A stretch of DNA of 64,000 nt from Oceaniferula flava (lineage in GTDB: Bacteria > Verrucomicrobiota > Verrucomicrobiia > Verrucomicrobiales > Akkermansiaceae): positions 124,001-188,000 of the forward strand of contig NZ_JAFBGL010000005.1 in the NCBI RefSeq assembly GCF_016811075.1, given 5' to 3'. Shown in pieces: positions 54,107 to 63,414 of this stretch (within the stretch, counting starts at the first letter, position 1; each line of letters begins with the position of its first letter). Under the pieces are notes generated by a model. The model saw only the letters and a program-made list of their open reading frames with translations. It was not told the DNA's origin and did not search any database. Both the position numbers and the translations under genes were made by a program.

Positions 54107-54892
54107 ATGAAAGCATTTTTGAAAAGTATCGCATTGTTAGGACTCTTCGTCGTTTCGGCTAAAGCCGCTGAGATCACGGAAAAAACCATCGTCTACCAAG
54201 AAGGGGAGACGCAGCTGGAAGGTTACGCTGCGCTGCCGAAAGAGGCGGAGGGAAAGCTGCCGGTGATCGTGGTGGTGCACCAGTGGATGGGGCTGACCGA
54301 CTATGAAAAGATGCGCTGTCAGCAGCTTGCCAAGCTGGGGTATCTCGCCTTCGCCGTGGACATCTACGGTCAGGGCGTGCGGCCATCCAGCATGTCCGAA
54401 GCTGGGGCCCAAGCAGGGAAATACAAATCGGACCGTGCGCTCTACCGGAAACGTCTGAACGCAGGCCTCGCTGAGGCGCTGAAACAACCCCAGGCAGACC
54501 CTGACAAGGTGGTAGCCATTGGTTACTGCTTTGGCGGCACCGGCGTGATTGAACTGGCGCGCAGCGGTGCTGAAATTGGTGGTGTGGTTAGTTTCCATGG
54601 CGGGCTCGATTCTCCGACGCCTGCCGATGGAGCCAAGATTAAAGCCCGGGTGTTAGCCCTGCATGGCGCGGACGACCCCCATGTCAAAGCCGCCGACCTC
54701 GCTGCCTTTGAGGAGGAAATGCGGAAGCATGAGGTCGATTGGGAGCTGGTGAAATACGGTGGTGCGGTGCACGCCTTCACTCAGAAAATGGCAGGCAATG
54801 ATCCCAGTAAAGGGGCTGCCTATGATGCACGGGCCGATCAACGGAGCTGGCAACAGCTGATGACCTTCCTCGGCCAGGTCTTTGGTCAGTAA
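54107..54892 (+). CDS. Exported dienelactone hydrolase family protein
   Basis: This 261-residue alpha/beta hydrolase has a signal peptide (MKAFLKSIALLGLFVVSAKA). The catalytic triad is visible as Cys141 in GYCFGG, Asp190 in HGADDPH and His222 in GGAVHAFT. A nucleophilic cysteine is the mark of dienelactone hydrolases. A periplasmic location is unusual for aromatic-ring pathways, so another ester substrate is likely. It follows the sulfatase by 45 bases and may be co-transcribed. The gene end is two bases from the convergent acetyltransferase gene. Confidence 0.88.
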   Translation: MKAFLKSIALLGLFVVSAKAAEITEKTIVYQEGETQLEGYAALPKEAEGKLPVIVVVHQWMGLTDYEKMRCQQLAKLGYLAFAVDIYGQGVRPSSMSEAGAQAGKYKSDRALYRKRLNAGLAEALKQPQADPDKVVAIGYCFGGTGVIELARSGAEIGGVVSFHGGLDSPTPADGAKIKARVLALHGADDPHVKAADLAAFEEEMRKHEVDWELVKYGGAVHAFTQKMAGNDPSKGAAYDARADQRSWQQLMTFLGQVFGQ

Positions 54893-54894
54893 GG

Positions 54895-55392
54895 TTAGGA
54901 AGATGACGATCGTTCGGGGTCAAAAAGGGTGAAGCCCCGAGATCGGTAGTTGGCGAGGGCACGTTGGTGGTCGTCACTGCAGGTGTGTAACCAGACACGC
55001 TTCGTGCCGGGAAGATCCCAGGCAGCCTCGATGGCAGAGTCTAACAACGCTCCGCCCAGCCCCTTGCCGATGAAGTCAGGCAGCAGGCCAAAGTAAACAA
55101 TTTCCACATTGCCCCCGTCCTGCTGCTCGAACTCGAAGAACCCGGCATCCTGTGTCCCGACTCGCCCCACGAAGGTTTTGACCACTGGCTTGTAGACGTG
55201 GCTTTTCCAGTCGCTCTCCGACCACACCAAACGATCGGTCCACTGCCACGGGCCACCCACCTCAATGTAAAACTGGCGATTGACCTCCGGCTGCGGAGGA
55301 TCAACGGCACGCACGGAAAAACCCTCCGGTAATGGTCCGGCTGGAGCGGGGGGAGGGGTGAGCATTTCCAGATAGTAGATGGTTTCAGGCAT
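54895..55392 (-). CDS. GNAT family N-acetyltransferase
   Basis: This 165-residue acetyltransferase has the acetyl-CoA loop FGLLPDFIGKGLGGALLDSA. A GNAT fold pattern of strands follows, ending with VWLHTCSDDHQRALANYRSR and GFTLF. The target molecule is not predictable. It is the only minus-strand gene between 51 and 63 kb and converges with the hydrolase gene. Confidence 0.85.
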   Translation of the reverse strand: MPETIYYLEMLTPPPAPAGPLPEGFSVRAVDPPQPEVNRQFYIEVGGPWQWTDRLVWSESDWKSHVYKPVVKTFVGRVGTQDAGFFEFEQQDGGNVEIVYFGLLPDFIGKGLGGALLDSAIEAAWDLPGTKRVWLHTCSDDHQRALANYRSRGFTLFDPERSSSS

Positions 55393-55651
55393 GGATGTGG
55401 CTGCAAAGTGGTCGAGTCATCATTGCCGCTTTTTTCATCTAAGTGGAAGTGTTTTTCTTAGTATTCAGTGAAGGAGTGCACTGTGTTCTAGGCGATCTTG
55501 TTCGAAAGATTACCCCAACCTGAGAACTTGTCGCTACCATCCATGGACGTTCACATTCATCACGACTCTATCATGACCTTGGTCGGTCAGGCACAGCTCG
55601 TTGTGCACAGTTCGACCAGTGATGATCTGTATCGAACCAAGCTAACAAGAC

Positions 55652-56209
55652 ATGAAAATCCACATCATCCCATTTGCCGTGCTCTCCTACCTAATGATGC
55701 CGTCTGTGAACGCAGCGGTCACGATTACCTTCAGTGAATTGAATGGCCATGTCGTGGCAACAACCAGTGGCTCGCTCGTAGCAGAAACGGAGAGCGTTTC
55801 ATCTTCCGGCTACATAGGCACGACCTTACAGACCAGTGCTGATGAGTTTTACGGCGTGCAAGACCATATTGCTAGAGGCGTGTTTGGTGAGGTGGAGAGT
55901 GGTATGCCTGTGGCACTGCCCCAGGCTAATTACTTCAGTGGCGATACCTTTGGCTTCGATTCCAGCGGAGTGCTTTTTTACAAGGAAGCATGGGATAGTG
56001 GTGATACTCTTAGCCCTGTCTCCTCTCAGTGGATCTGGATCTCCACCACCTTGGAGGAGTTGTTTGCTGGTGCTGCTCCATACGATGCCACCCTTGTCTG
56101 GTCGGATGATACAGGGGAGCAAATCTACTTTGTGGCGGTGCCTGAACCCCCCGTCAGCCTTTTCTGTGTCGCGGCTGGGGCGTTCCTTTGTCGGCGTCGC
56201 AGAAGCTAG
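55652..56209 (+). CDS. PEP-CTERM sorted exported protein
   Basis: This 185-residue exported protein has an N-terminal signal peptide (MKIHIIPFAVLSYLMMPSVN). A beta-rich Ser/Thr/Gly body lacks cysteines until the tail. The C-terminus is a PEP-CTERM sorting signal: VPEPPVSLFCVAAGAFLCRR, then RR. In other bacteria this signal directs the protein through EpsH/exosortase to the surface or the exopolysaccharide matrix. The exosortase gene is not in this window. The body has no family that I recognise. About 260 bases before it contain no other gene. Confidence 0.75.
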   Translation: MKIHIIPFAVLSYLMMPSVNAAVTITFSELNGHVVATTSGSLVAETESVSSSGYIGTTLQTSADEFYGVQDHIARGVFGEVESGMPVALPQANYFSGDTFGFDSSGVLFYKEAWDSGDTLSPVSSQWIWISTTLEELFAGAAPYDATLVWSDDTGEQIYFVAVPEPPVSLFCVAAGAFLCRRRRS

Positions 56210-56321
56210 TGGAGTCCGTATGGAATCATGCTGGTGATGCTCTTGAGACCATCCGAGGCGGGGTTCCGAATATTTTTCAACATTTTGGGGAATAGATCTG
56301 AGAGTCGTGTATCCTAAGGGC

Positions 56322-57041
56322 ATGAAACTCGTACACACGACACTCGCCCTGCTCGCCACCGGCACCTCCCTCTTCGCCGACGAGCTGCAGGACCAGCTGG
56401 ATGCCCGCAAAAGCAACTTTGAAAAGAAGGCCTCCGAAGAAAAGATCACCGAATACAACAAGGGGATCAAGGCTGTTCAGGATTCTGGCCTGATGGAGAA
56501 GGCTTTGAAAAAAGGCGACACCGCACCGGATTTCACCCTGAAAAATGCCGTGGGTAAGGAGGTGACACTTTCCAATCTGCTGAAAGACGGCCCGGTGGTG
56601 ATGACCTGGTATCGTGGGTCATGGTGCCCGTATTGCAACATCGCGCTGCAATCCTATCAGAAAAACCTGCCGAAGTTTGCAGAAGCCGGTGCCCAGTTCA
56701 TCGCGCTCACTCCCGAGCTTCCGGACAACTCACTGCCTACGAAAAAGAAATTCTCCCTCGAGTTCGAGGTGCTGACCGATCTCAACAACCAGGTGGCTGA
56801 GAAATTCAACATCGTCTTCAAAATGACCCCGTGGGTGAAAGATGCCATGGAGTCCTTCGCCGGACTGAATAAATACAACGGCGAGGAATACGATTCTGCG
56901 ACCCTGCCACTTAGCGCCACTTACATCATCACTCCCGATCGTAAAATCGCCTACGCCTTCCTCGATGCAGAATACCGTAATCGTGCCACTCCAGAGATGA
57001 TTCTCAAAGAGCTAGCCAAGCTGAAAAAGGCAGGGGAATAG
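56322..57041 (+). CDS. Exported AhpC/TSA-type peroxiredoxin-like protein
   Basis: This 239-residue thioredoxin-fold protein has a short signal peptide (MKLVHTTLALLATGTSLFAD). A helical N-terminal part is followed by the AhpC/TSA domain from GDTAPDFTLKNAVGKEVTLS. The redox site is RGSWCPYCN with Cys102 and Cys105, a CxxC in place of the lone peroxidatic Cys of typical AhpC, as in BCP/PrxQ-related and thioredoxin-like reductants. It is likely to reduce peroxides or disulfides in the periplasm. A GTG 15 bases upstream gives a longer but less likely start. The dispersed repeat copy B follows 18 bases later. Confidence 0.85.
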   Translation: MKLVHTTLALLATGTSLFADELQDQLDARKSNFEKKASEEKITEYNKGIKAVQDSGLMEKALKKGDTAPDFTLKNAVGKEVTLSNLLKDGPVVMTWYRGSWCPYCNIALQSYQKNLPKFAEAGAQFIALTPELPDNSLPTKKKFSLEFEVLTDLNNQVAEKFNIVFKMTPWVKDAMESFAGLNKYNGEEYDSATLPLSATYIITPDRKIAYAFLDAEYRNRATPEMILKELAKLKKAGE

Positions 57042-57059
57042 ATTTCCTGTCTGGTGCTG

Positions 57060-57150
57060 TGCCTGTGGCACTGGAGAGAATGAACAGAATTTTTTGACTT
57101 AGCATATTCAGCTTAATGTTGAGAAATTCTGTGAATTCTGTCTCAAAAAA
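57060..57150. repeat. Dispersed intergenic repeat, copy B (inverted relative to copy A)
   Basis: The reverse complement of this segment aligns with 3191-3292. Both have TTTTTTGAGACAGAATT at one end, an inner TCAAAA...TTCATTCT block and GCCACAGGCA at the other. Copy B lies between the peroxiredoxin and selO genes. Like copy A it contains opposed ACAGAATTTTTT and AAATTCTGT words. Some 91 bases are clearly shared, with a few small gaps. Confidence 0.75.
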
Positions 57151-57176
57151 CTAAGGAGTCGTTCATACTCTCCGCG

Positions 57177-58631
57177 ATGAGCGACTCGACCATTCCCTTC
57201 GACAATAGCTACGCCCGGCTCTCCGACCGGTTCTACGTGCGGCAGAATCCCGCGCAGGTGCCGGAACCGGCCCTGGTCAAAGTGAACCACAGTCTGGCCA
57301 CCGAGCTGGGGATCGACCCGAGCTGGCTGGAGTCGGCTGATGGCTTGGGGATGCTGTCGGGAAATCAGGTGCCGGAGGGTGCCGAACCTCTTGCCCAGGT
57401 CTATGCCGGGCACCAATTCGGTGGCTACTCACCCCAGCTAGGCGATGGTCGGGCGATTTTGTTAGGTGAGGTGGTCGATGCCTCTGGGACTCGTCGCGAC
57501 ATCCAACTCAAGGGTTCTGGACGGACCGCATTTTCACGTGGCGGCGACGGTAAGGCCGCGCTTGGCCCGGTGCTCAGAGAGTATCTGCTGAGTGAGGCGA
57601 TGCATGCGCTTGGCGTGCCGACCACTCGAGCGCTGGCAGCCGTGACCACAGGCGAAACCGTGCTGCGCCAAGACGGTCCGCTAACAGGCGGTATCTTCAC
57701 CCGCGTGGCCGCCAGCCACATTCGCGTGGGAACGTTTCAGTATTTTTATGCCCAGCAGGAAATCGATGCCGTTAGAGAGCTGGCCGACTACTCCTTGTCG
57801 CGCCATTTTCCAGAAACCTCCGACGATCTGGAACCGTATCTCAGCCTATTCAAGCGGGTGCTGCGTTCGCAGGCCGAACTGATCGCTCAGTGGATGTCGT
57901 TAGGTTTCATCCATGGCGTGATGAACACCGATAACACGGCGATCTCTGGCGAAACCATTGACTACGGCCCCTGCGCCTTCATGGATGAATTCCATCCGCA
58001 GTGCGTGTTCAGTTCCATCGATTCCGGCGGTCGCTACGCCTGGGGAAATCAGCCGAATATCGGGCTGTGGAACCTGAGTCGTTTCGCCGAAACCTTGGTG
58101 CCGTTGATCGATCGGGACCAGGAGCGGGCGATTGAAAAAGTCGAGTCCGCACTCGCCGAGTTCCCTGAGTATTTTGCCGAACAATACACCGCCAGGTTCC
58201 GGGCCAAATTCGCCCTACCGTCCGATGCGGATGACGCTTTGATCAAAAGCGCTCTCGGCCTGCTAGCCAACCAGCAGGTGGATTTCACACTGTTCTTCCG
58301 TCGCCTGACTCAGGTGGCCGCCGGAGCTGAGGTGGAACCTTTGGCGGGTCTATTCTCCGATCAGGTGCAGTTTGTCCGCTGGTTCGATCGCTGGAAAGAG
58401 ACCTTCGATGTGTCTCAGTTAGATTCCATGCGCGCAGCCAATCCGGTGCTGATTGCTCGCAACCATCGGGTGGAAGAAGCGATCCAAGCCGGTTACCGGG
58501 GTGACTTCGCCCCCTTTGAGCGACTGCACCGTGCTCTGCAAAACCCCTTTAGCGATCAGCAGGAGTTTGCCGACTTGGAGCAGCCGCCCAGTCCTGAGGA
58601 GAAAGTGCGCGAGACATTCTGCGGCACTTGA
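57177..58631 (+). CDS. selO: Protein adenylyltransferase SelO (YdiU)
   Basis: SelO is a pseudokinase-fold enzyme that transfers AMP from ATP to Ser/Thr/Tyr of other proteins. The 484-residue protein begins with FDNSYARLSDRFYVRQNPAQ. It has YAGHQFGGYSPQLGDGRAIL, the DIQLKGSGRTAFSRGGDGKA nucleotide-binding region, TTGETVLR and the catalytic GVMNTDNTAISGETIDYGP. It ends TFCGT, where the Cys matches the C-terminal redox position that is selenocysteine in animals. The ATG at 57177 lies 27 bases after the repeat. Confidence 0.95.
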   Translation: MSDSTIPFDNSYARLSDRFYVRQNPAQVPEPALVKVNHSLATELGIDPSWLESADGLGMLSGNQVPEGAEPLAQVYAGHQFGGYSPQLGDGRAILLGEVVDASGTRRDIQLKGSGRTAFSRGGDGKAALGPVLREYLLSEAMHALGVPTTRALAAVTTGETVLRQDGPLTGGIFTRVAASHIRVGTFQYFYAQQEIDAVRELADYSLSRHFPETSDDLEPYLSLFKRVLRSQAELIAQWMSLGFIHGVMNTDNTAISGETIDYGPCAFMDEFHPQCVFSSIDSGGRYAWGNQPNIGLWNLSRFAETLVPLIDRDQERAIEKVESALAEFPEYFAEQYTARFRAKFALPSDADDALIKSALGLLANQQVDFTLFFRRLTQVAAGAEVEPLAGLFSDQVQFVRWFDRWKETFDVSQLDSMRAANPVLIARNHRVEEAIQAGYRGDFAPFERLHRALQNPFSDQQEFADLEQPPSPEEKVRETFCGT

Positions 58632-58739
58632 TTCGACTAGCGGTGATTTTCTTAATGAGTTTGTTAGGTAATGGACCGCTAATAGATGGCAAGTGGCCAT
58701 TAGCGTGGATGTTGTTAGTTGATTATACACAGCGTCCGT

Positions 58740-60659
58740 ATGAAAAAATACATCAACACGCTTGCGCTCTCAGCCATCGCCGCCACGGCCTATGCTGAAG
58801 AGCCTGATGCCCGACTGGATCCCACCGTGGTGAAGGCCGAGGAAGAACAGTCTCTCGTCGGAAAACCGGACACTTCGGTAACGGCAAAGGATTTGGAACT
58901 TATCAAGCCAGCCGATCTGGATGATATCTTTCAGAAATCACCTGGTGTCACCGTCAATGGTGGCCGAGCTCAAGCTCAGCAGATTTTTGTCAATGGCTGG
59001 GAGTCAACTTCCTTGAATGTAACCATCGATGGTGCAGGGCAGGGGAATATTTACCACCACGCAGGGAGTGTCGTCGTAGAGCCTGAACTGCTCAAGAGTG
59101 TGGACGTTTTCGCCGGTGCGGGCTCTGCCTTGAATGGTTTTGGCGCTCTGGGCGGTGCGATTCAGTTTGAGACGAAGAATGCCTACGACCTTCTGGACGA
59201 GGGCCAAGACTTCGGAGGCATGAGTAAAGCGGTTTACTACTCGAATGGTGAAGGTTTCAAGCTTTCCCAATCCTTTTACGGTCGTTTGGGAAGTAACTGG
59301 GCTTATTTGCTTTCAGCCGGTTACACCGATCGCGATGACTATAAGGATGGCAATGGTGATACCGTTGATCTGACTGCTTATGAGTCTGAAAGTGTCCTGC
59401 TGAAATTCTCGGGTCGATTCGATGGTGGCCACAGTTTGGACATCGGTCTGGAGCGCGTGTTCAGCGATACCCTTTCCTACGATCGCCTCAATGTCAGTGA
59501 AGATTTCCTGACAGGAAGTGGTCGTCCTACAGGTCTGCTTCAGAACGTCGAGGTTCTGCGTGAAGCTCTGACTTTCAAGTATGGTTACAATCCTGAAAAT
59601 CAGGACCTCATCGACCTGCAAGCACGTGCTAGTTTCTCACGCCAAGAGTTCAACCGCACGGAGGAAAACTATTACGCCCATCTTGAGACGCTGGATCTGG
59701 ATCTGCGGAACACATCTCAATTCGGATCCTTCAAGACGACATATGGGGTGCAGTATCGTCATGTTGAGAGCGACATCAATGTGCCTTACCTCATTCTTCC
59801 TCCATACGATTCCGTTAAGGGTGGTGAAGAGGAAGACGTTGTCGGTTTCTACATTCAGAACGAGTGGCAACTGAGCGAGCAATTTGTGCTCAGCTTTGGT
59901 GGTCGATACGACTACTACGATTTCACCGATGTGGAAGGTCAGAACTACGACTCTGGAAAATTCAGCCCGAACGCAGCGTTGACGTGGCAGGCGACTGATT
60001 GCCTCTCCTTCACTGGTGGCTATGCCGAAGCCTATCGAGGTGCCGGTATTCGTGAGTCTTTCCTCACCGCACCTTATCCAGAAGGAGTGGAAGGTGAAGA
60101 AGCTGAGACCGTGAAGTTGTCATTCAACTATAGCGCAGATCGCTTCTTCGCGACTGGATCGATTTATAAACAGAAAATCGATAACTATCTCTCTCCGATT
60201 CCTGCTTATGACGATGTGGACGATCTCGAAGTTGAGGGCTATGACCTAACCGTTGGCTATCGCGAAGGTGGTTTTCAAGCTTCTGTGGGAGTGGCCCACG
60301 CTGAGCCTGACGTGAAGAACTCACCGTGGTTGGATAACTACGGCATGGTGGTGGCTGGCCGTCGCTGGATCGGTGAAGTGAGCTACGCCCATGAGGAAAG
60401 CGGTCTAACGTTCGGTTGGAATGTGGAATACCGTCAGGCAGTGGACGAAGAGGCTACACCTTACGTTGCCAAGAAAGATTCCTACATGGTGCACAATGCG
60501 TTTGTGAGCTGGGATGTGCAAAGCATCGAGGGACTGAGTCTGTCACTCAATATCGATAATGTTTTTGATGAAGATTACCAAGCACACACGATCTTCATTC
60601 CATCAGGTCTTGCCAGCCCTGGGCGTGAGATTCGCGTTGGAGCGACTTATGAATTCTAA
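58740..60659 (+). CDS. TonB-dependent outer-membrane receptor
   Basis: This 639-residue outer-membrane protein imports a substrate such as an iron chelate, vitamin or sugar with energy from TonB. It has a signal peptide (MKKYINTLALSAIAATAYAE) and a plug domain from DLELIKPADLDDIFQKSPGV with GALGGAIQFETKN. A beta-barrel follows and ends SPGREIRVGATYEF, with the typical C-terminal Phe. The segment from the ATG at 58740 fits the signal; a start at 58719 is also open. No TonB box or substrate-specific neighbour gives away the ligand. A terminator follows. Confidence 0.92.
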   Translation: MKKYINTLALSAIAATAYAEEPDARLDPTVVKAEEEQSLVGKPDTSVTAKDLELIKPADLDDIFQKSPGVTVNGGRAQAQQIFVNGWESTSLNVTIDGAGQGNIYHHAGSVVVEPELLKSVDVFAGAGSALNGFGALGGAIQFETKNAYDLLDEGQDFGGMSKAVYYSNGEGFKLSQSFYGRLGSNWAYLLSAGYTDRDDYKDGNGDTVDLTAYESESVLLKFSGRFDGGHSLDIGLERVFSDTLSYDRLNVSEDFLTGSGRPTGLLQNVEVLREALTFKYGYNPENQDLIDLQARASFSRQEFNRTEENYYAHLETLDLDLRNTSQFGSFKTTYGVQYRHVESDINVPYLILPPYDSVKGGEEEDVVGFYIQNEWQLSEQFVLSFGGRYDYYDFTDVEGQNYDSGKFSPNAALTWQATDCLSFTGGYAEAYRGAGIRESFLTAPYPEGVEGEEAETVKLSFNYSADRFFATGSIYKQKIDNYLSPIPAYDDVDDLEVEGYDLTVGYREGGFQASVGVAHAEPDVKNSPWLDNYGMVVAGRRWIGEVSYAHEESGLTFGWNVEYRQAVDEEATPYVAKKDSYMVHNAFVSWDVQSIEGLSLSLNIDNVFDEDYQAHTIFIPSGLASPGREIRVGATYEF

Positions 60660-60684
60660 GAGCCCGGATAGCATCTGAATCACC

Positions 60685-60719
60685 AAGCCGATCTCGCGCA
60701 TTGCGAGGTCGGCTTTTTT
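60685..60719 (+). terminator. Rho-independent terminator after the TonB receptor gene
   Basis: A 13-base stem, AAGCCGATCTCGC/GCGAGGTCGGCTT (60685-60697 and 60703-60715), has a 5-base loop and one G-U. It is followed by T residues to 60719. Confidence 0.9.
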
Positions 60720-60801
60720 GTTGGGCCCCTGCCTCTGGGATTCGCGATTTGCCAAGTGATCCAGAATGCGTTATACACGCCCAGAGCGAATCGATTTCAC
60801 C

Positions 60802-62214
60802 ATGGGGAAAAATTTATATCAAAAGGTCTGGGATGAACACTCTGTGGGCAGCTTGGCAGACGGCAGAACGCAGCTTTTTATCGGCTCACACCTGATCCAC
60901 GAGGTCACCAGCCCACAGGCATTTGGCATGCTGCGCGACCTCGGACTCACTGTGAAATATCCGCACCGCACCTTTGCCACGGTTGATCACATCGTTCCCA
61001 CCGATAACCAACAGCGGCCCTTTTCCGATCCTCTGGCCGATGCCATGATTTCCGAACTGCGGAAAAATGTGGAGGAGTTTGATATCACCTACTTTGACCT
61101 CGCATCCGGCATGCAGGGCATCGTTCACATCGTTGGCCCTGAGCAGGGGATTACCCAGCCGGGAACGACCATTGTTTGTGGCGACTCTCACACGGCCACG
61201 CATGGTGCCTTTGGTGCGATTGCATTTGGCATCGGCACGACTCAGGTCCGCGATGTTCTAGCTACCCAGACGATTGCCATGGAGAAGCTCAAGGTTCGCC
61301 GGATCAATGTTGAGGGCGAACTACTTCCCGGTGTCTATGCCAAGGACGTGGCACTGCATATCATTCGCCTGTTAGGAGCTAACGGCGGCATCGGCTATGC
61401 CTATGAATACGGTGGTTCTGTCTTTGATCAATTCACCATGGAAGAGCGCATGACGGTGTGCAACATGTCCATCGAGGGGGGCGCACGTTGCGGCTATGTG
61501 AACCCGGATCAGACGACCTTTGATTACCTCGCCAATCGTCCCTATTCTCCTAACGACAGCCAATGGCCTGAAACGGTGAAACGCTGGAGTGCCTATGCCT
61601 CTGACCCGGATGCCGACTACGAAGATGTGGTCAATATCAAGGCGGAAGACATTGAGCCGACGGTCACCTGGGGGATTTCTCCTGACCATGGTATCGCGAT
61701 TTCGGAGACCATTCCAGATCCCGCCGAGGCGAAGACCGAAGGCGAAAAAGCTACCATTGACGAGGCCTTGGAATACATGAAACTTCCGGCCGGAGCTCCG
61801 ATCAAGGGGACGCCAATTGATGTCGCTTTCATCGGCTCGTGCACCAACGGGCGGATCTCCGATTTCCGTGAGGTCGCGCAGTATTTGAAAGGCAGAAAGG
61901 TGGCCGATGGCATCACGGCTCTCGCGGTGCCTGGTTCACAAATTACCGCTGCCATTTGTCAGAAAGAAGGCATCGACCAAATCTTCATCGATGCCGGGTT
62001 TGAGTGGCGCGCCGCTGGTTGCTCGATGTGTCTCGCGATGAACCCGGATAAATTGAAGGGTGATCAACTCTGCGCCTCTTCATCGAACCGTAACTTCAAA
62101 GGGCGGCAGGGAAGCTCGACTGGGCGGACCGTTTTGATGAGTCCCCTGATGGTGGCTGCCGCTGCCATTGAAGGCCGAGTGGCCGACGCCCGTGAGGTAT
62201 TCACGGTGAACTAA
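60802..62214 (+). CDS. leuC: 3-isopropylmalate dehydratase large subunit
   Basis: LeuC with LeuD isomerises 2-isopropylmalate to 3-isopropylmalate in leucine synthesis. From the ATG at 60802 (470 residues) it shows the normal opening [15 protein letters not shown], the substrate loop [20 protein letters not shown] and the [4Fe-4S] cysteines. These are Cys347 ([10 protein letters not shown]), Cys407 and Cys410 ([11 protein letters not shown]). Upstream frame to 60766 is open but not family-like. The gene is separated from leuD by a DUF2059 gene. Confidence 0.97.
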   Translation: MGKNLYQKVWDEHSVGSLADGRTQLFIGSHLIHEVTSPQAFGMLRDLGLTVKYPHRTFATVDHIVPTDNQQRPFSDPLADAMISELRKNVEEFDITYFDLASGMQGIVHIVGPEQGITQPGTTIVCGDSHTATHGAFGAIAFGIGTTQVRDVLATQTIAMEKLKVRRINVEGELLPGVYAKDVALHIIRLLGANGGIGYAYEYGGSVFDQFTMEERMTVCNMSIEGGARCGYVNPDQTTFDYLANRPYSPNDSQWPETVKRWSAYASDPDADYEDVVNIKAEDIEPTVTWGISPDHGIAISETIPDPAEAKTEGEKATIDEALEYMKLPAGAPIKGTPIDVAFIGSCTNGRISDFREVAQYLKGRKVADGITALAVPGSQITAAICQKEGIDQIFIDAGFEWRAAGCSMCLAMNPDKLKGDQLCASSSNRNFKGRQGSSTGRTVLMSPLMVAAAAIEGRVADAREVFTVN

Positions 62215-62246
62215 TATTTTTAATCCACATACCCCCGCAATCCATT

Positions 62247-62732
62247 ATGAAAACACTGCTACTCGTCCTCGCCAGCCTGCTGCCCCTGACCTCTGCCATG
62301 GCGCAGGATAAGGCTGAAGCTCAATCGCCCGCCTTGCAGCTCATGGCGTTGATCAACATTGAAGAAACGATGTTAGACACCTCCAAGGTGGCGTTCACTC
62401 CCTTCCTCAATCAGCTGAAAACGCAAGGGTTTCCTGAGGCTGGTGTCAAGGAGGTCGGTGAGGCTGCCGATGTGTATTTCCAACAAGTCGCTCGTGATCC
62501 GGATTTGAAAGCCGAGATGGTGAAGCTCTATGAAAAAGAATTCACCCAGGAGGAACTCTCCCAACTGGTGGATTTCTACAACAGCGATCTGGGGAAAAAA
62601 TCCCTCGAGGTCATGCCCGCTCTGATGTCGTCTGGGGCCAAGTTGGGCGAAAAGTATGCCCAGAAGTATGCAGAGAACTTCAAGGTTGAGCTGCAGCGCA
62701 TCATGCAAAAATACCAGCCTGCCGGAGAGTAG
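62247..62732 (+). CDS. DUF2059 exported protein between leuC and leuD
   Basis: This 161-residue protein has a signal peptide (MKTLLLVLASLLPLTSAMAQ) and one helical DUF2059 domain, with the family segment KLYEKEFTQEELSQLVDFYN followed by GKKSLEVMPAL. DUF2059 proteins are periplasmic and of unknown function. It lies 32 bases after leuC and 36 bases before leuD on the same strand, an odd place for an envelope protein. It may simply use the leu promoter. Confidence 0.85.
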   Translation: MKTLLLVLASLLPLTSAMAQDKAEAQSPALQLMALINIEETMLDTSKVAFTPFLNQLKTQGFPEAGVKEVGEAADVYFQQVARDPDLKAEMVKLYEKEFTQEELSQLVDFYNSDLGKKSLEVMPALMSSGAKLGEKYAQKYAENFKVELQRIMQKYQPAGE

Positions 62733-62768
62733 GCGGAGCAGTAAATCACTTTTTAATTTCCTAACATC

Positions 62769-63365
62769 ATGTCCATTCAAGCTATCAAACAAGTTGCCGG
62801 AACTGCCGTTTTTGTTCCGGGTGCAGATATTGATACCGATCGCATCATCCCGGCACGCTTCTTGAAATGCGTGACCTTTGATGATCTTGCCGAAGGTCTG
62901 TTTTATGATGTCAGGTTTGACTCCGAAGGAAACTCGGTGGGCCATCCACTGGACGATCCCAAGTTTGCAGGAGCATCGATCATGCTGGCCGGACCGAACT
63001 TCGGCTGTGGCTCCTCGCGCGAGCACGCACCACAGTCGATCTATCGATCCGGTTTCCGAGCCATGATTGCGGAGAGCTTTGCGGAAATTTTCTTTGGCAA
63101 CTCGACTGGTATCGGCATGCCCTGTGTCTGTTCCACGGCCGAACAAATCGCAGCGCTGACCAAGGCGGTGGAGGCCGATCCTTCGACTGAGGTGAAGCTT
63201 GATTTGGAAAAGATGGAGGTCAGTTATGCTGATGAAACTTTTGCCGTGACCATGCCCGAGTCGGCTCGTGAAGCCCTGCTTTCGGCCCGCTGGGATCCGA
63301 TTGGTGAGTTGCTGGGCAATGCCGAGGCCATCGAGGCTCGTGCCGAGGCCCTGCCTTACGTTTAA
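62769..63365 (+). CDS. leuD: 3-isopropylmalate dehydratase small subunit
   Basis: The 198-residue small subunit shapes the substrate pocket of isopropylmalate isomerase. It shows VPGADIDTDRIIPARFLKCV and GPNFGCGSSREHAPQS, which define the family. It is 36 bases after the DUF2059 gene. The gene for 3-isopropylmalate dehydrogenase (leuB) is not seen here. Confidence 0.97.
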   Translation: MSIQAIKQVAGTAVFVPGADIDTDRIIPARFLKCVTFDDLAEGLFYDVRFDSEGNSVGHPLDDPKFAGASIMLAGPNFGCGSSREHAPQSIYRSGFRAMIAESFAEIFFGNSTGIGMPCVCSTAEQIAALTKAVEADPSTEVKLDLEKMEVSYADETFAVTMPESAREALLSARWDPIGELLGNAEAIEARAEALPYV

Positions 63366-63414
63366 CTGGCGCTTTGCCGTGGCATCCTAACGCAATCTGG
63401 GTTATAGCTTGGCT

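Noticed and set aside
58620-58631. Selenocysteine at the SelO C-terminus
   Set aside because: The position is encoded as an ordinary Cys codon within TFCGT, followed by a normal TGA stop. There is no sign of recoding.
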